Positions 1-8,993 of a stretch of 64,000 bases of DNA are shown piece after piece; within the stretch, counting starts at the first letter, position 1, and every line of letters begins with the position of its first letter. A model generated the notes under the pieces. It did no database searches. It was not told where the DNA came from and saw only the letters and a list, made by a program, of their open reading frames with translations. The stretch lies in NCBI RefSeq assembly GCF_018617855.1, contig NZ_JACSKY010000005.1:1-64000 (forward strand), given 5' to 3'. A program made the position numbers and the translations under genes. The stretch is from Exiguobacterium qingdaonense. Its GTDB lineage: Bacteria; Bacillota; Bacilli; Exiguobacteriales; Exiguobacteriaceae.

Positions 1-34
1 ATGGGGGCAGAACGCCTCAAGAAACCGAGAACCA

Positions 35-77
35 CAAAAAAGGACGAACCAGGTCGCAAGAGGCGACCTGGTTCGTC
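35..77 (-). terminator. Intrinsic terminator downstream of the HesB/IscA gene
   Basis: A perfect 15-bp inverted repeat (43-57 with 63-77, 5-nt loop) is followed on the minus strand by a run of T. It lies about 40 bp past the stop codon of the A-type carrier gene and should end that transcript. Confidence 0.8.
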
Positions 78-86
78 AACAAGCTG

Positions 87-117
87 AAACCGATCGCAAT
101 ACGATCGGTTTTTGTTT
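87..117 (+). terminator. Intrinsic terminator for a plus-strand gene left of the window
   Basis: A 10-bp perfect stem (87-96 with 102-111, 5-nt loop) is followed by TTTTTGTTT on the plus strand. No plus-strand gene precedes it inside the window, so it probably serves a gene that ends just before position 1. With the neighbouring minus-strand hairpin it forms a back-to-back pair of terminators. Confidence 0.65.
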
Positions 118-472
118 AACATTCTCCAGGCGTCCCAGCATTCGTCGCCGTCCTAAAGCTAGAACCGCAACCACATGTGGCAATCGCATTTGGGTTTTTT
201 ATCGTGAAACCTCCGCCGAGCATCGATTGCTTATAATCAATCTCAAGTCCGTCAACGACCCCATGGTCGACTTCAGCCACGATGACACGCACCCCATGAT
301 GGTCGAACTGAACGTCTTTGTCCGTTCGTTCTTCATCGAAGCCCATTCCGTACGAGAGTCCTGTACATCCGCCCCCTTGTACTTTCACACGCAAAAATTG
401 CGCTTCCGGACGTTCCGTCTGCTTCATCATCTCTAACACTTGAAGTGCCGCTGATTCTGTTAAATGAATCAT
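116..472 (-). CDS. HesB/IscA (A-type) iron-sulfur cluster carrier, YutM-like
   Basis: A 118-residue A-type carrier of the HesB/YadR/YfhF/ErpA family, which holds Fe-S clusters and passes them to apoproteins in the cytoplasm. The three conserved cysteines are visible: one in GGGCTGLSY near residue 36 and two in the C-terminal CGCGSSF. Length fits the family (105-120). The ATG follows AGGAGGGG at good spacing. The gene matches B. subtilis yutM, and the genes to its right (yuzB, yutJ, yuzD, yutI, yutF, yutE) come from the same B. subtilis neighbourhood. Whether it serves the SUF system encoded at 23.7-28.9 kb is inferred from function, as the operons are apart. IscA, SufA and ErpA subfamilies cannot be separated by eye. 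Confidence 0.9.
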   Translation of the reverse strand: MIHLTESAALQVLEMMKQTERPEAQFLRVKVQGGGCTGLSYGMGFDEERTDKDVQFDHHGVRVIVAEVDHGVVDGLEIDYKQSMLGGGFTIKNPNAIATCGCGSSFRTATNAGTPGEC

Positions 473-514
473 CTGAACCCCTCCTCATTTTATCTTCAGT
501 TCAAGTCAATTGAC

Positions 515-543
515 TTGTCATATTGTGCATTATCTTGTATAAC
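515..543 (+). promoter_or_regulatory. Sigma-A promoter of the ribU riboswitch transcript
   Basis: TTGTCA (515-520), a 17-nt spacer and TATAAC (538-543) lie about 30 bp before the FMN aptamer, which places the transcript start near 550. The assignment rests on consensus match and position only. Confidence 0.6.
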
Positions 544-573
544 TAAACTGTAACAAAAAAAATTAAATCGTTC

Positions 574-711
574 CATCTTCGGGGCAGGGTGAAATTCCCG
601 ACCGGCGGTATTGAAGAATATATTCTTCTCAGCCCGTGAGCGAGCAAGGCGTTGCTTGCTGATTTCGTGAGATTCGAAAGCCGACAGTATAGTCTGGATG
701 GGAGAAGATGG
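574..711 (+). ncRNA. FMN riboswitch (RFN element)
   Basis: The region holds the RFN core: GGGGCAGGGTGAAATTCCCG then ACCGGCGGT near the 5' end, GCCCGTGAGCGAGC in the middle, and GCCGACAGTATAGTCTGGATG with GGGAGAAGATG at the 3' end. CATCTTC (574-580) pairs with GAAGATG (704-710) as P1. FMN binding is expected to favour the terminator at 797-826 and so switch off ribU, the usual arrangement upstream of riboflavin uptake genes. Confidence 0.97.
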
Positions 712-796
712 CGGCATCCGACCGATATCCGGATGTTTTCTTTGACGTGGATTTTTCCGCCTCGGGAAACATCTGTTTCGTATGCGCGTAAACTCT

Positions 797-826
797 CCCG
801 ATTGTCTTTAGTGCAATCGGGTTTTT
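797..826 (+). terminator. Riboswitch-controlled attenuator before ribU
   Basis: CCCGATTG (797-804) pairs with CAATCGGG (814-821) and is followed by TTTTT. It lies between the FMN aptamer and the ribU ribosome site, as expected for the expression platform. Confidence 0.85.
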
Positions 827-876
827 ATATGCGATGGGTGCCATTCATCAAGGAGCGACCTAAAGGAGAGATTCTG

Positions 877-1464
877 ATGAAAACTACGCGCAACAAACGA
901 CTGACGACAATGGTGACTTTGGCAATGCTCGGGACGATTTCGTTCGTACTCATGCTATTCAACTTCCCGCTACCCTTTTTACCACCATTCCTCAAAGTGG
1001 ACTTTAGTGACATTCCAGCACTCATTGCCGGGATCGTCTTCTCACCACTCGCAGGTGTCGTGGTCGTCGGACTGAAAAACGTCTTATACTATGTCTTTAA
1101 CGGCGGTGGTGTCCCAGTCGGGGAAGTCGCAAACTTCTTCGCAGGCGTGGCCTTCATGTACCCGGTCGCATGGTTTTACCATAAACGAAAGACAAACAAG
1201 GCGCTCGCTTCCGGTTTGCTCGCAGGCACAATCACGATGGCATTCAGCCTCGCGATTTTGAACTACCTCGTCATCTTGCCAGCCTACGCATTCTTCTTCG
1301 GCATGGCGGATATGGCCAACCCGGCTGTGAAGACGGACCTTGTCCTTTACGGAATCTTACCGTTCAACTTGATTAAAGCGATCTTGATTAGCGCGCTCTT
1401 CATCCCGCTCTTCTTGAAGTTGAAGCCGTGGATCGAACGTCAGCGCATACAACTCCAAGCATAA
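877..1464 (+). CDS. ribU: Riboflavin ECF transporter S component RibU
   Basis: A 195-residue membrane protein of the RibU family, the substrate-binding S component that takes up riboflavin together with an energy-coupling EcfAA'T module. About six hydrophobic segments are seen, and the family's typical region PPFLKVDFSDIPALIAG lies near residues 43-60. The open frame extends upstream to 652, but that part overlaps the riboswitch. The ATG at 877 follows AAAGGAGAG and gives the usual length. The ECF module genes are not in this window. Expression should fall when FMN is abundant, because of the upstream FMN aptamer and terminator. Confidence 0.95.
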   Translation: MKTTRNKRLTTMVTLAMLGTISFVLMLFNFPLPFLPPFLKVDFSDIPALIAGIVFSPLAGVVVVGLKNVLYYVFNGGGVPVGEVANFFAGVAFMYPVAWFYHKRKTNKALASGLLAGTITMAFSLAILNYLVILPAYAFFFGMADMANPAVKTDLVLYGILPFNLIKAILISALFIPLFLKLKPWIERQRIQLQA

Positions 1465-1480
1465 TCGATTTATGAATACA

Positions 1481-1514
1481 AGAGCACCTCAAACGATTGA
1501 GGTGCTCTTTATTG
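1481..1514 (+). terminator. Terminator after ribU
   Basis: AGAGCACCTCAA (1481-1492) pairs perfectly with TTGAGGTGCTCT (1497-1508) and is followed by TTTATTG. Confidence 0.85.
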
Positions 1515-1621
1515 TTGGGTCTACTATATTCTATGCACCCTCGGCACCCCGTGCGAAGCCTAAACAACATTGTAAGAAATGGAGCGGCTCATTCGATAGC
1601 CAAGGTGCGACAATCCTTCCA

Positions 1622-1655
1622 AATAAAACAAGCGACCACATACGTGATCGCTTGT
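1622..1655 (-). terminator. Terminator after the nucleoside transporter
   Basis: AAACAAGCGA pairs with TCGCTTGTTT around a roughly 12-nt loop, followed on the minus strand by TATTTGG. It lies just past the transporter stop codon. Confidence 0.75.
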
Positions 1656-1666
1656 TTGTATTGTGA

Positions 1667-2887
1667 TTAGAGAAGTCCGATCAAAAGACCAGCCAATGTT
1701 GCTGACATCAAGTTAGCAAGCGTACCGGCGAGAATTGCGAGAGCACCCATACGTGCGATGTCACCACGACGGTTCGGCGCCATACCACCGAGACCACCAA
1801 GAAGGATGGCAAGTGATGAAATGTTTGCGAATCCACAGAGTGCGAACGCTGTCATCGCCTCTGTACGAGCAGACAATTCACCCGACCCGATGATTGGAGC
1901 GAACTCAGAGAACGCCACGAATTCGTTCAATACGAGTTTTTGACCGAGGTAGCTACCGAACTGGACCGCATCTGCCCACGGTACACCAATTACGAATGCG
2001 AGCGGCGCAAAGACATAACCGAGGATCAACTGAAGTGAAAGAGATTCATATCCGAACCATCCACCGATGCCTCCGAGCATCAAGTTAACGAGCGCAATCA
2101 ACGAGATGAAGGCGAGGAGCATTGCACCGACGTTCAACGCGAGGAAGAGACCGTCAGATGCACCACGAGCAGCCGCATCAACGAAGTTGGCAGGTTTGTT
2201 TTCTTCATCTTCAGCAATTTCAATGTTGTCGTCCACTTCTTGCGTTTCCGGAACGACAATCTTCGCGAACATAAGACCTGCAGGTGCGGCCATGAAGCTC
2301 GCTGCGAGCAAGTACTCAAGTGGTACACCGAGTGCAGCGTATCCAGCAAGTACCGAACCAGCTACAGAGGCGAGTCCACCGACCATGACTGCGAAAAGCT
2401 CAGACTGTGTCATCGTAGGAAGATAAGGCTTGATGACGAGCGGGGCTTCCGTCTGACCGACGAAGATGTTCGCTGTTGCTGAAAGCGACTCTTTACGTGA
2501 CGTCCCGAGCGCTTTCGAGAGCGCCGTACCAAGAATACGGATGACCCATTGCATGACACCGATGTAGTAAAGGAACGCGATCAATGACGACATGAAGATA
2601 ATAATCGTTAAGATTTGGAAGGCGAAAACAAAATTGTCACCTCCAACAGCTGTACCAAAGACGAAACTAATTCCGGCATTTGCCGTGTTCAACACTTGCT
2701 GTACCCCTTCAGAGAGCCACTTTAACGCTGCACGACCCCATTCTGAATAGAGGACGAGGAAGGCGAAAATGAACTGTACTGCAAAGGCAGCGAGGACGGT
2801 GCGCCATTTGATGGCTTTACGGTTGGTAGAGAAGATGAAAGCGATTCCAATTAACGCCACAATACCAACGAAACTCATGATAATCAT
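1667..2887 (-). CDS. Concentrative nucleoside transporter, NupC family
   Basis: A 406-residue polytopic membrane protein of the CNT family, which imports nucleosides with a proton or sodium ion. The family segment GQTEAPLVIKPY lies near residue 165, and the mirror motif around SEFAPIIGSGELSARTEA is in the C-terminal half. The first residues are a short hydrophobic helix, as in NupC and YutK. The ATG at 2887 follows AAAGGAG at about 10 nt; a second ATG three codons later is possible. B. subtilis has yutK (nupC-like) in the same yut neighbourhood, so this is probably its orthologue. Substrate preference among nucleosides cannot be read from the sequence. Confidence 0.92.
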   Translation of the reverse strand: MIIMSFVGIVALIGIAFIFSTNRKAIKWRTVLAAFAVQFIFAFLVLYSEWGRAALKWLSEGVQQVLNTANAGISFVFGTAVGGDNFVFAFQILTIIIFMSSLIAFLYYIGVMQWVIRILGTALSKALGTSRKESLSATANIFVGQTEAPLVIKPYLPTMTQSELFAVMVGGLASVAGSVLAGYAALGVPLEYLLAASFMAAPAGLMFAKIVVPETQEVDDNIEIAEDEENKPANFVDAAARGASDGLFLALNVGAMLLAFISLIALVNLMLGGIGGWFGYESLSLQLILGYVFAPLAFVIGVPWADAVQFGSYLGQKLVLNEFVAFSEFAPIIGSGELSARTEAMTAFALCGFANISSLAILLGGLGGMAPNRRGDIARMGALAILAGTLANLMSATLAGLLIGLL

Positions 2888-3052
2888 TATTGATGAACTC
2901 CTTTCAAGATAAAAACGATATATTATGTCATACCCAAAATGAGATGTGTCCTACCGTTTGAAACGCTTTCTTTTTGTCGTTGTTAAACGTCAGACAACCT
3001 ACATTTGAACCTCTTAGAATATACCATCTCTATTTTTAAAATGCAACGGGTG

Positions 3053-3085
3053 AAATAAAAAAGTTTGAGGTCATCCCTCAAACTT
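3053..3085 (-). terminator. Terminator after the DUF1450 gene
   Basis: AAGTTTGAGG (3061-3070) pairs with CCTCAAACTT (3076-3085), with a T run following on the minus strand. Confidence 0.8.
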
Positions 3086-3086
3086 T

Positions 3087-3323
3087 TTACCATGCCATCT
3101 CTTCTATTTTCTCATACACCTTAGTCACCAGTTCGTCCGGTGTTTCACCGGTCACCACTTCTCCATCGACGAGGCAAAATAAATCAATTGAACAGACACC
3201 ACAATAGCCCGTACAACCGTATTCGACCACATCGAGATCAGGGTCTGATTCCAATTTAGCACGCGCTATCTGTGAGCCCATCGCTAAATTCGATGCACAA
3301 AATTCGATGATTGGATTCATCAT
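3087..3323 (-). CDS. DUF1450 family protein, YuzB-like
   Basis: A roughly 78-residue conserved protein of unknown function (DUF1450), like B. subtilis YuzB. It begins [15 protein letters not shown] and has the cysteine cluster [10 protein letters not shown] near residues 35-44, resembling the thin [2Fe-2S]/thioredoxin-like fold proposed for the family. A GTG at 3332 is also in frame, but GGTG lies just before the ATG pair at 3323/3320, and related proteins start at the MNP sequence, so 3323 or 3320 is preferred. It lies back to back with yutJ, as in Bacillus. No reaction is known. Confidence 0.88.
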   Translation of the reverse strand: MMNPIIEFCASNLAMGSQIARAKLESDPDLDVVEYGCTGYCGVCSIDLFCLVDGEVVTGETPDELVTKVYEKIEEMAW

Positions 3324-3421
3324 ATATGTCACCGTCTTTCTTTATGTGAATTATCGGAAAATGGTCCTTCTACGGCAGATTATAACATGATACAGTTGAA
3401 GAGTAACAAAGGGGGATTATT

Positions 3422-4477
3422 ATGCGCAAACTAGTCGTCTTAGGAGGCGGTTACGGGGGTATGCGTGTGATCGAAAGAGTTCTTGGACATCAGTTACAAG
3501 ATATCTCGGTCACGCTCGTCGACCGTTTACCTTATCACGGATTAAAAACAGAGTATTATGCACTCGCCGCAGGGACGGTCTCAGACCGCGATATCCGCAT
3601 CGACTTTCCGAATGAAATTGATTACATATACGGACAAGTCACAGATATCGACACGGAAGACAAGATGGTTTTGCTCGCGAGTGGAGAAAAGGTTCCTTAT
3701 GATGACCTCGTGATCGGATTAGGATGTGAGGACAAGTATCATAACGTTCAAGGCGCAGCAGAGTTCACGTACAGCATTCAGACGTTGGAAGAATCTCGAA
3801 AGACACAACAAGCAATCAACGGTCTTCGACCAGGCTCCGTCGTTTCTGTCGTCGGTGCCGGACTATCCGGTGTCGAACTGGCCAGTGAACTGCGTGAGAG
3901 CCGTCCAGATTTGACCGTACGCTTGTTTGACCGCGGCCCGTCGGTATTGTCATTCTTATCGAACCGGGTCTCGATGTATGTACAATCATGGTTCGAAGAA
4001 CATGGCGTCGACGTGATCAACAACGCGAACATCACCCGCGTCGATGCCGACGGCCTATGGAATCATGAAGAGTTGTTCCCTTCTGACTTGACCGTATGGA
4101 CGGCCGGTATTCAACCCGTCGCCGTCGTACGCAACCAAGGTTGGGAACTCGATGGGGGCGGTCGGGTCAAGTTGACGGAACACCATTTCGTTCCTGACTT
4201 ACCAGACGTGTTCGTCGTTGGTGACAACGCAAGCTTGCCGTACGCTCCGTCAGGACAGCTCGCAGAAGCCCAGGCAGAACAGATTGTGCAAGTGCTCATC
4301 TGTAAGTGGAAGGGTGTGGCTTACCCGGAGTTACCAGACATCAAACTAAAAGGGACGCTCGGGTCCCTTGGGAAGAAAGCCGGTTTTGGGGTATTTATGG
4401 GGAAACAATCACTCACCGGTAAAGTCGCCCGACTGTTGAAGTCAGGCATTCTGTGGAAACATAAAGTCATCAAATAA
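3422..4477 (+). CDS. NAD(P)/FAD-dependent oxidoreductase, YutJ-like NADH dehydrogenase
   Basis: A 351-residue flavoprotein of the type II NADH dehydrogenase (NDH-2) superfamily. The FAD-binding Rossmann motif VVLGGGYGGMRV is at residues 4-15, the NAD-binding motif VVGAGLSGVELASEL lies near 143-157, and the late FAD contact VFVVGDNA lies near 262-269. It is shorter than respiratory Ndh (about 400) and lacks an obvious C-terminal membrane helix, like B. subtilis YutJ. GGGGG precedes the ATG at about 6 nt. It is divergent from yuzB. Quinone as electron acceptor is a family-based guess, not visible here. Confidence 0.88.
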   Translation: MRKLVVLGGGYGGMRVIERVLGHQLQDISVTLVDRLPYHGLKTEYYALAAGTVSDRDIRIDFPNEIDYIYGQVTDIDTEDKMVLLASGEKVPYDDLVIGLGCEDKYHNVQGAAEFTYSIQTLEESRKTQQAINGLRPGSVVSVVGAGLSGVELASELRESRPDLTVRLFDRGPSVLSFLSNRVSMYVQSWFEEHGVDVINNANITRVDADGLWNHEELFPSDLTVWTAGIQPVAVVRNQGWELDGGGRVKLTEHHFVPDLPDVFVVGDNASLPYAPSGQLAEAQAEQIVQVLICKWKGVAYPELPDIKLKGTLGSLGKKAGFGVFMGKQSLTGKVARLLKSGILWKHKVIK

Positions 4478-4510
4478 AAGAGTGGCAGTCCGACGACTGC
4501 CACTCTTTTA
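4476..4510 (+). terminator. Terminator after yutJ
   Basis: AAAAGAGTGGCAGTC pairs with GACTGCCACTCTTTT around a 4-nt loop and ends in T residues. Confidence 0.85.
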
Positions 4511-4551
4511 TTGAATACCGAACCCCCGTCTACCCGTCCGTAATGGGCAGT

Positions 4552-5841
4552 TCAAAGTTTTTCTGTTGAGACTAATAGTTCTTCGGACGACGTGGCAATT
4601 TGTCTCGTTGCGTGTTGCAATTCCAGAATCGCATTGGTCACTTCTTGAATCTCATCGAACAAATGATTCATCTTCCCATCCGTCACCGTCGAATCTGTGG
4701 CGATTTTGACGAACAAGTCTGTCACCTGATGCATACGATTCATCGAATCTCTCATGTCTCGTTCTGTAACCATCACCCGTTCAGTCGTTTCCTCGATCCG
4801 GCGATTTAGACGATCCGTTAACTGTTCAACTTGTTCGGCTGATGTTTTCGACTGATTAGCAAGTTGCCTCACTTCAGAAGCAACGACTTGAAAGCCTCTT
4901 CCTTGTTCGCCAGCACGCGCAGCCTCAATCGCCGCATTCAAACTAAGCATATTCGTTTGGTCTGCGATCCGTTTGACTCCGTTCGTGATTGAAGAGATCT
5001 CAGACATCAACTGATTGAGTTCACCCATTTGGTGAGATGAGCTCGATAGCTCTTCTGAGATGGCCGTCAACCGGTTCGTTTCGTTCATTAACGTCTCTTT
5101 CCCAAACTGTGATGATTCACGCATGTCGCCGAGTGTCGACTTTGCCTCTTCGCTCATCGAACGCATTTCTCCGACCATGCCGTTCATCAAACTAAAACTA
5201 GCCGTCATCTCCTGCGTCATCGAGACGAGACCTTCTGTCGTCGATTGGACTGCCTTACTCATTTGTTCACGATAATCAATCTGATCTTTCATGTTAGATG
5301 CCTCTTCATCAAACATCTCTAAAACGATTTGTTGCTCAAAATTAAATATTTTTGTAACGGCTGAAATGAGTTTGATCTTTGAGACCGAGTCAAACGATTC
5401 AGATTCAATTTTCACTAAAATATAGTCAAAGATTTTTTGAAAGGCCGCCATATACCATTTTCCTTTAAGACCGATCATATGATGACGTTTCGCAATCCGA
5501 TAACGTTTTTCAATGTATGCTGAATCGATCACCCCGTCGAACATCTCACCGATATGGGTGGTTAACGTCACTTTCAACCGGTCTGATGAGGAATGTTGAT
5601 TGATGATGTGATTCACCTCTTCAATTTCCTCTAAGTGTTTATAAAATAAGTCAACCAGTTTAGGTAATGATTCTTGAATCTCAGCTCGGTAACTTCTCAA
5701 ATAAGCTAAATCTTCTAAAGTCAGTTGAATCAATTGTCGCTGCTGATCCAACTCTGATGACAGTTCGATTCTGACGTCGTCGATTTCACCCGCTTCAAAT
5801 AATTTTTTCTGCGATTGTACTTTTTTGCGAAACATAGTCAT
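4552..5841 (-). CDS. hemAT: Heme-based aerotactic sensor HemAT (globin-coupled chemotaxis transducer)
   Basis: A 429-residue soluble sensor with an N-terminal protoglobin domain (about 30-180) and a C-terminal methyl-accepting signalling domain (about 220-429). Against B. subtilis HemAT the proximal heme histidine falls at H120 ([10 protein letters not shown]) and the distal tyrosine at Y67 ([11 protein letters not shown]). The signalling tip is at [20 protein letters not shown]. There is no transmembrane segment, as expected for HemAT. It should bind oxygen and pass the signal to CheA/CheW, none of which are in this window. The ATG at 5835 fits the GGAGG site better than the ATG at 5841, which lies only 2 nt from it. 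Confidence 0.92.
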   Translation of the reverse strand: MTMFRKKVQSQKKLFEAGEIDDVRIELSSELDQQRQLIQLTLEDLAYLRSYRAEIQESLPKLVDLFYKHLEEIEEVNHIINQHSSSDRLKVTLTTHIGEMFDGVIDSAYIEKRYRIAKRHHMIGLKGKWYMAAFQKIFDYILVKIESESFDSVSKIKLISAVTKIFNFEQQIVLEMFDEEASNMKDQIDYREQMSKAVQSTTEGLVSMTQEMTASFSLMNGMVGEMRSMSEEAKSTLGDMRESSQFGKETLMNETNRLTAISEELSSSSHQMGELNQLMSEISSITNGVKRIADQTNMLSLNAAIEAARAGEQGRGFQVVASEVRQLANQSKTSAEQVEQLTDRLNRRIEETTERVMVTERDMRDSMNRMHQVTDLFVKIATDSTVTDGKMNHLFDEIQEVTNAILELQHATRQIATSSEELLVSTEKL

Positions 5842-5968
5842 CGCCTCCTCTACCAGTAATATTACAATAAGAAAAACTTATTACCTTTATTCAAAAAATT
5901 AATTTTTTGTTATTTTTAATGAAAATAGACGACTTTATAGCGTATAAAATCGTCAAATTTGTCACATA

Positions 5969-6253
5969 TTATTTTAGTACGCCATCGATTGCCGCGTACA
6001 CCTTCCGTAGTTGAATGACCCCTTCGTCAATCACGTCCCCATCCAACAATACGAGCGGATAGAACCACTCATCCTCTTTCAACGCTCGGGCAAACTCATC
6101 TTCGCTCTGTTCAAAATCAATATACTCAAACGTGATTTTCTCAGGATACTTCCGACCGAGCGCGCTCTGTAACCATTCATATGTCTCGGTCGAGCTCGGT
6201 GCACCGACACAACTCGCACATTGAGCTTCTGTACCATATACTGTGATTTTCAT
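5969..6253 (-). CDS. DUF1462 family protein, YuzD-like
   Basis: A 94-residue protein of the thioredoxin-fold DUF1462 family, similar to B. subtilis YuzD. The N-terminal YGTEAQCASCVGAPSS carries a CxxC pair near residues 12-15, followed by TYEWLQSALGRKYP. Function is unknown; the fold and cysteines suggest redox or metal handling. GAGGGGG precedes the ATG. It is divergent from the NfuA-like gene, the same pairing as yuzD/yutI in Bacillus. Confidence 0.85.
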   Translation of the reverse strand: MKITVYGTEAQCASCVGAPSSTETYEWLQSALGRKYPEKITFEYIDFEQSEDEFARALKEDEWFYPLVLLDGDVIDEGVIQLRKVYAAIDGVLK

Positions 6254-6381
6254 TTTCCATCCCCCTCACTTTCATTATACAAAATCTGATCGACGACCGA
6301 AGTTTAGAGGCTCGGCGTAAATGATTGAGAAACCATCTCAAACTTGCTAAAATAAGATAGAACGAGAAAGGGGTAGATACC

Positions 6382-6609
6382 ATGGAAATGTTTGATCAAG
6401 TCCAAGAAGTGCTCGATAAATTACGTCCGTTCTTGCTTCGTGACGGCGGAGACGTCGAACTCGTTGATGTCGAAGAAGGCATCGTCAAGCTCCGTTTAAT
6501 GGGTGCTTGCGGCAGCTGCCCATCTTCAACCATCACGTTAAAAGCCGGGATCGAGCGTGCTCTCATTGAAGAAGTGCCAGGAATCCTTGAAGTAGAGCAA
6601 GTATTTTAA
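6382..6609 (+). CDS. NifU C-terminal-domain Fe-S scaffold/carrier, YutI-like
   Basis: A 75-residue stand-alone Nfu domain that binds a [4Fe-4S] cluster between two subunits through the CxxC in [10 protein letters not shown] (near residues 37-46) and delivers clusters to target enzymes. It consists of little more than the domain, as in B. subtilis YutI (also called NifU-like or Nfu). AAAGGGG precedes the ATG. It complements the A-type carrier at 116-472 and the SUF operon in this window. Confidence 0.92.
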   Translation: MEMFDQVQEVLDKLRPFLLRDGGDVELVDVEEGIVKLRLMGACGSCPSSTITLKAGIERALIEEVPGILEVEQVF

Positions 6610-6639
6610 AAAAGGGAGACATTCGTCATCCCTTTTTTT
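6608..6639. terminator. Bidirectional terminator between yutI and yutF
   Basis: AAAAAGGGA pairs with TCCCTTTTT around an 11-nt loop that can itself form a short stem. T runs on both strands suit both convergent genes. The right arm overlaps the last codons of the HAD gene. Confidence 0.75.
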
Positions 6640-7405
6640 CATGTTTCCATTCATCTAAGCTCTCGACCATAAAGGTTGGGAGTTTTTCTTGTTCATGAAT
6701 AAATGCCGGTCCATGTACTCCTGAGTTGACATGAAGCGTGCGAATACCACCATTGATCCCAAACAAGATATCCGTATGATAGTTATCCCCGACCATCACA
6801 ACATCCTCTTTCGATAACCCGATCATATCGAGTGCGACATCCACCATGACCGGTTCTGGTTTACCGATGAAGAACGGGTCTTTTTCTGTCGTCACCGTCA
6901 ACACGGATGTGAGCGAGCCATTCCCTGGCAAAAAACCGCGTTCAGTCGGAATCGCAATATCCCCGTTCGTCGAGATGAATCTTGCCCCTGAACGGATGGC
7001 AATCGCACCTCTCGCCAATTTCTCGTAAGTGATGTGACGATCGAGACCGATGACGACATAATCCGCTTTCGGCTCGTCCGTAACATGAAAACCACGAGAT
7101 TCCAAGGCCAGGCGGAGTCCATCTTCCCCGATCATATAAATCGTTGCCCTAGGAGACATTTTTTCAATGTAAAAAGCCGTTGCCATCGCACTCGTCAAGA
7201 CGTGCTCCGCTTTTACGTTCGCCCCCATCGAGATCAACTTGTCTGCAATCTGTTGTTGTGTCATCGAAGCATTGTTCGTGACGAATAAATATGGGACGTT
7301 CATCGCTTCCAACTCATTGACGAAATCGACCGCCGCTTGAATCGGCTCTGTCCCAGCATACATTGTACCGTCTAAATCAAACAAATATCCTTTAATCGGT
7401 TCCAC
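6626..7405 (-). CDS. HAD-superfamily (NagD-type) sugar-phosphate phosphatase, YutF-like
   Basis: About 259 residues of a class IIA HAD hydrolase, cytoplasmic phosphatases acting on small phosphorylated compounds. Motif I FDLDGTMY lies at the N-terminus, motif II FVTNNAS follows, and the motif III/IV region GKPEPVM and VGDNYHTDI lies near the C-terminus. GNGSLTSVLTV is shared with B. subtilis YutF. The frame runs upstream to a TTG at 7447 inside the preceding gene, but homologues begin directly at the segment before YLFDLDG. GTG at 7405 therefore fits better and lies 4 bp past the upstream stop, suggesting translational coupling with yutE. The substrate is unknown. Confidence 0.88.
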   Translation of the reverse strand: MEPIKGYLFDLDGTMYAGTEPIQAAVDFVNELEAMNVPYLFVTNNASMTQQQIADKLISMGANVKAEHVLTSAMATAFYIEKMSPRATIYMIGEDGLRLALESRGFHVTDEPKADYVVIGLDRHITYEKLARGAIAIRSGARFISTNGDIAIPTERGFLPGNGSLTSVLTVTTEKDPFFIGKPEPVMVDVALDMIGLSKEDVVMVGDNYHTDILFGINGGIRTLHVNSGVHGPAFIHEQEKLPTFMVESLDEWKHEKKG

Positions 7406-7409
7406 CCAA

Positions 7410-7853
7410 TCACTCGCTTTCTGGTAAGAATGCGGACACTGGACCAAGTTCGACCTCTAAGTAGCGACGAACTTGCGCGGAGAACGGTGTGAAATCTTGG
7501 ATTGACGTCCCCATCCAATCATCAAATCTTGATGCGTCGGCATCGACAAACTCCCGAACGTAATACGCACGTAACCCGACGAGTGCTTTCGTGGCGCTTG
7601 CTGTCGCCTCATCAAGAACACGTTCATCTAGTAGAATGTCGACAATGTCTTCATAGCTGCCCGGGTCACGCATGATGAACCCGTCAATCATCGAGTTGCC
7701 AACGTCGATGACACCTTCAATAAGCAGTACGGCCATCCGTTGTTTCGCAAGCTCTACAGTGAACGCATCCCCGTCCAATCGATCGATATGCGTCAACATC
7801 GTCTCCATTTGTTCCAGTGTCTGATTTATCTTTTCTCTATTCACAAAATACAT
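7410..7853 (-). CDS. DUF86/HepT-like protein, YutE-like
   Basis: A 147-residue all-helical protein of the DUF86 (HepT-like) family. The conserved stretch GNSMIDGFIMRDPGSYEDI (near residues 52-70) and the C-terminal LGPVSAFLP are shared with B. subtilis YutE. The Rx4-6HxY motif that marks active HepT toxins is not visible: the equivalent RAYYVREF lacks the histidine. A toxin role is therefore unlikely, and no MNT partner is adjacent. GGGGGG precedes the ATG. It is followed at 4 bp by the HAD gene. Confidence 0.82.
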   Translation of the reverse strand: MYFVNREKINQTLEQMETMLTHIDRLDGDAFTVELAKQRMAVLLIEGVIDVGNSMIDGFIMRDPGSYEDIVDILLDERVLDEATASATKALVGLRAYYVREFVDADASRFDDWMGTSIQDFTPFSAQVRRYLEVELGPVSAFLPESE

Positions 7854-8011
7854 GATGATCCCCCCTGCTGTTAATACTAATCCTTTTTCGATCTGGAGAA
7901 AAGAACCTCTCCTATTTACATCATTTATAAAATTGTGTTACACTAATCAACGGGTTTAATTCGAAAAAAGTATAACACATTTAATAGAGATAACGTGGAG
8001 GGTACAACACT

Positions 8012-8992
8012 ATGGAACGTGAATTAGCATTAGAAATCGTACGAGCAACAGAAGCGGCTGCACTCGCTTCATCAAAATGGATCGGGCGCGGACAAAAGAA
8101 CGAGGCTGATGACGCGGCAACGTCAGCGATGCGCGAAGTTCTCGGGACGGTCAACATGGACGCGACGGTCGTCATCGGAGAAGGTGAGCTCGATGAAGCT
8201 CCGATGCTTTACATTGGAGAACGGCTCGGTACGACGTTCGGCCCAAAAGTAGACATCGCCGTCGACCCGCTTGAAGGGACATCGATTGTCGCTAAAGGGC
8301 TTGGCGATGCGATGGTCGTCATTGCTGTCGCCGATGAAGGTGCCCTCCTCCACGCACCTGATATGTACATGGACAAACTCGTCGTCGGACCAAACTTGAA
8401 AGGAAAAGTGTCTCTCGACGAGCCGCTTGAGTCCATCATTGAAAAAGCTGCAAAGTACAACAATAAACGCATTGAAGAAGTGACCGTGATCATGCAAGAC
8501 CGCGATCGTCATGAACATTTCCGTCGCGCCGCCATGAATGTCGGTGCACGCGTCAAACTATTCGAGGACGGTGACGTTTCTGCCGGAATCGCGGCTGCGG
8601 TCAAATCAAACCCAATCGACATCTTTATCAGTACCGGCGGGGCTCCTGAAGGGGTCATCACTGCCGCTGCGGTCAAAGCGCTTGGTGGCGACATGCAAGC
8701 CCGACTTCATCCGATGAACGAAGAAGAGTCTGCCCGTGTGATCGCGATGGGGTTAGCTGACCCGCTTCAACTTCTCACACTCGACGACCTCGTCAAAAGT
8801 GATGACTGCATCTTTGCCGCGACTGGTGTGACATCTGGCGAGTTGCTCGATGGGGTCAAGTTCTTAACAGATGATATCGTCGAAACGACTTCACTCGTCA
8901 TGCGTTCGAAGACACGCACCATTCGTAAAGTCGTGGCCGAACACCACTTGTCATTGAAGCCATACTTACAAAAATCTGAAGTCAACGCCTAA
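8012..8992 (+). CDS. glpX: Class II fructose-1,6-bisphosphatase GlpX
   Basis: A 326-residue enzyme that converts fructose 1,6-bisphosphate to fructose 6-phosphate in gluconeogenesis. Family motifs are IGEGELDEAPMLYIGE near residue 54 and AVDPLEGTS near residue 86, which carry metal- and substrate-binding acidic residues, plus STGGAPEGVITAAA in the C-terminal half. Length matches GlpX (about 320-335). GGAGGG precedes the ATG. It stands alone between convergent terminators. Confidence 0.95.
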   Translation: MERELALEIVRATEAAALASSKWIGRGQKNEADDAATSAMREVLGTVNMDATVVIGEGELDEAPMLYIGERLGTTFGPKVDIAVDPLEGTSIVAKGLGDAMVVIAVADEGALLHAPDMYMDKLVVGPNLKGKVSLDEPLESIIEKAAKYNNKRIEEVTVIMQDRDRHEHFRRAAMNVGARVKLFEDGDVSAGIAAAVKSNPIDIFISTGGAPEGVITAAAVKALGGDMQARLHPMNEEESARVIAMGLADPLQLLTLDDLVKSDDCIFAATGVTSGELLDGVKFLTDDIVETTSLVMRSKTRTIRKVVAEHHLSLKPYLQKSEVNA

Positions 8993-8993
8993 A

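Noticed and set aside
2955-2975. CcpA (cre)-like TGAAACGCTTTC upstream of the nucleoside transporter
   Set aside because: One base of the central CG context is missing relative to the consensus, so the match is weak.
7410-7853. HepT toxin of a HepT/MNT toxin-antitoxin pair
   Set aside because: The RxxxxxHxY active motif is missing and no MNT partner is adjacent; the YutE housekeeping family fits better.
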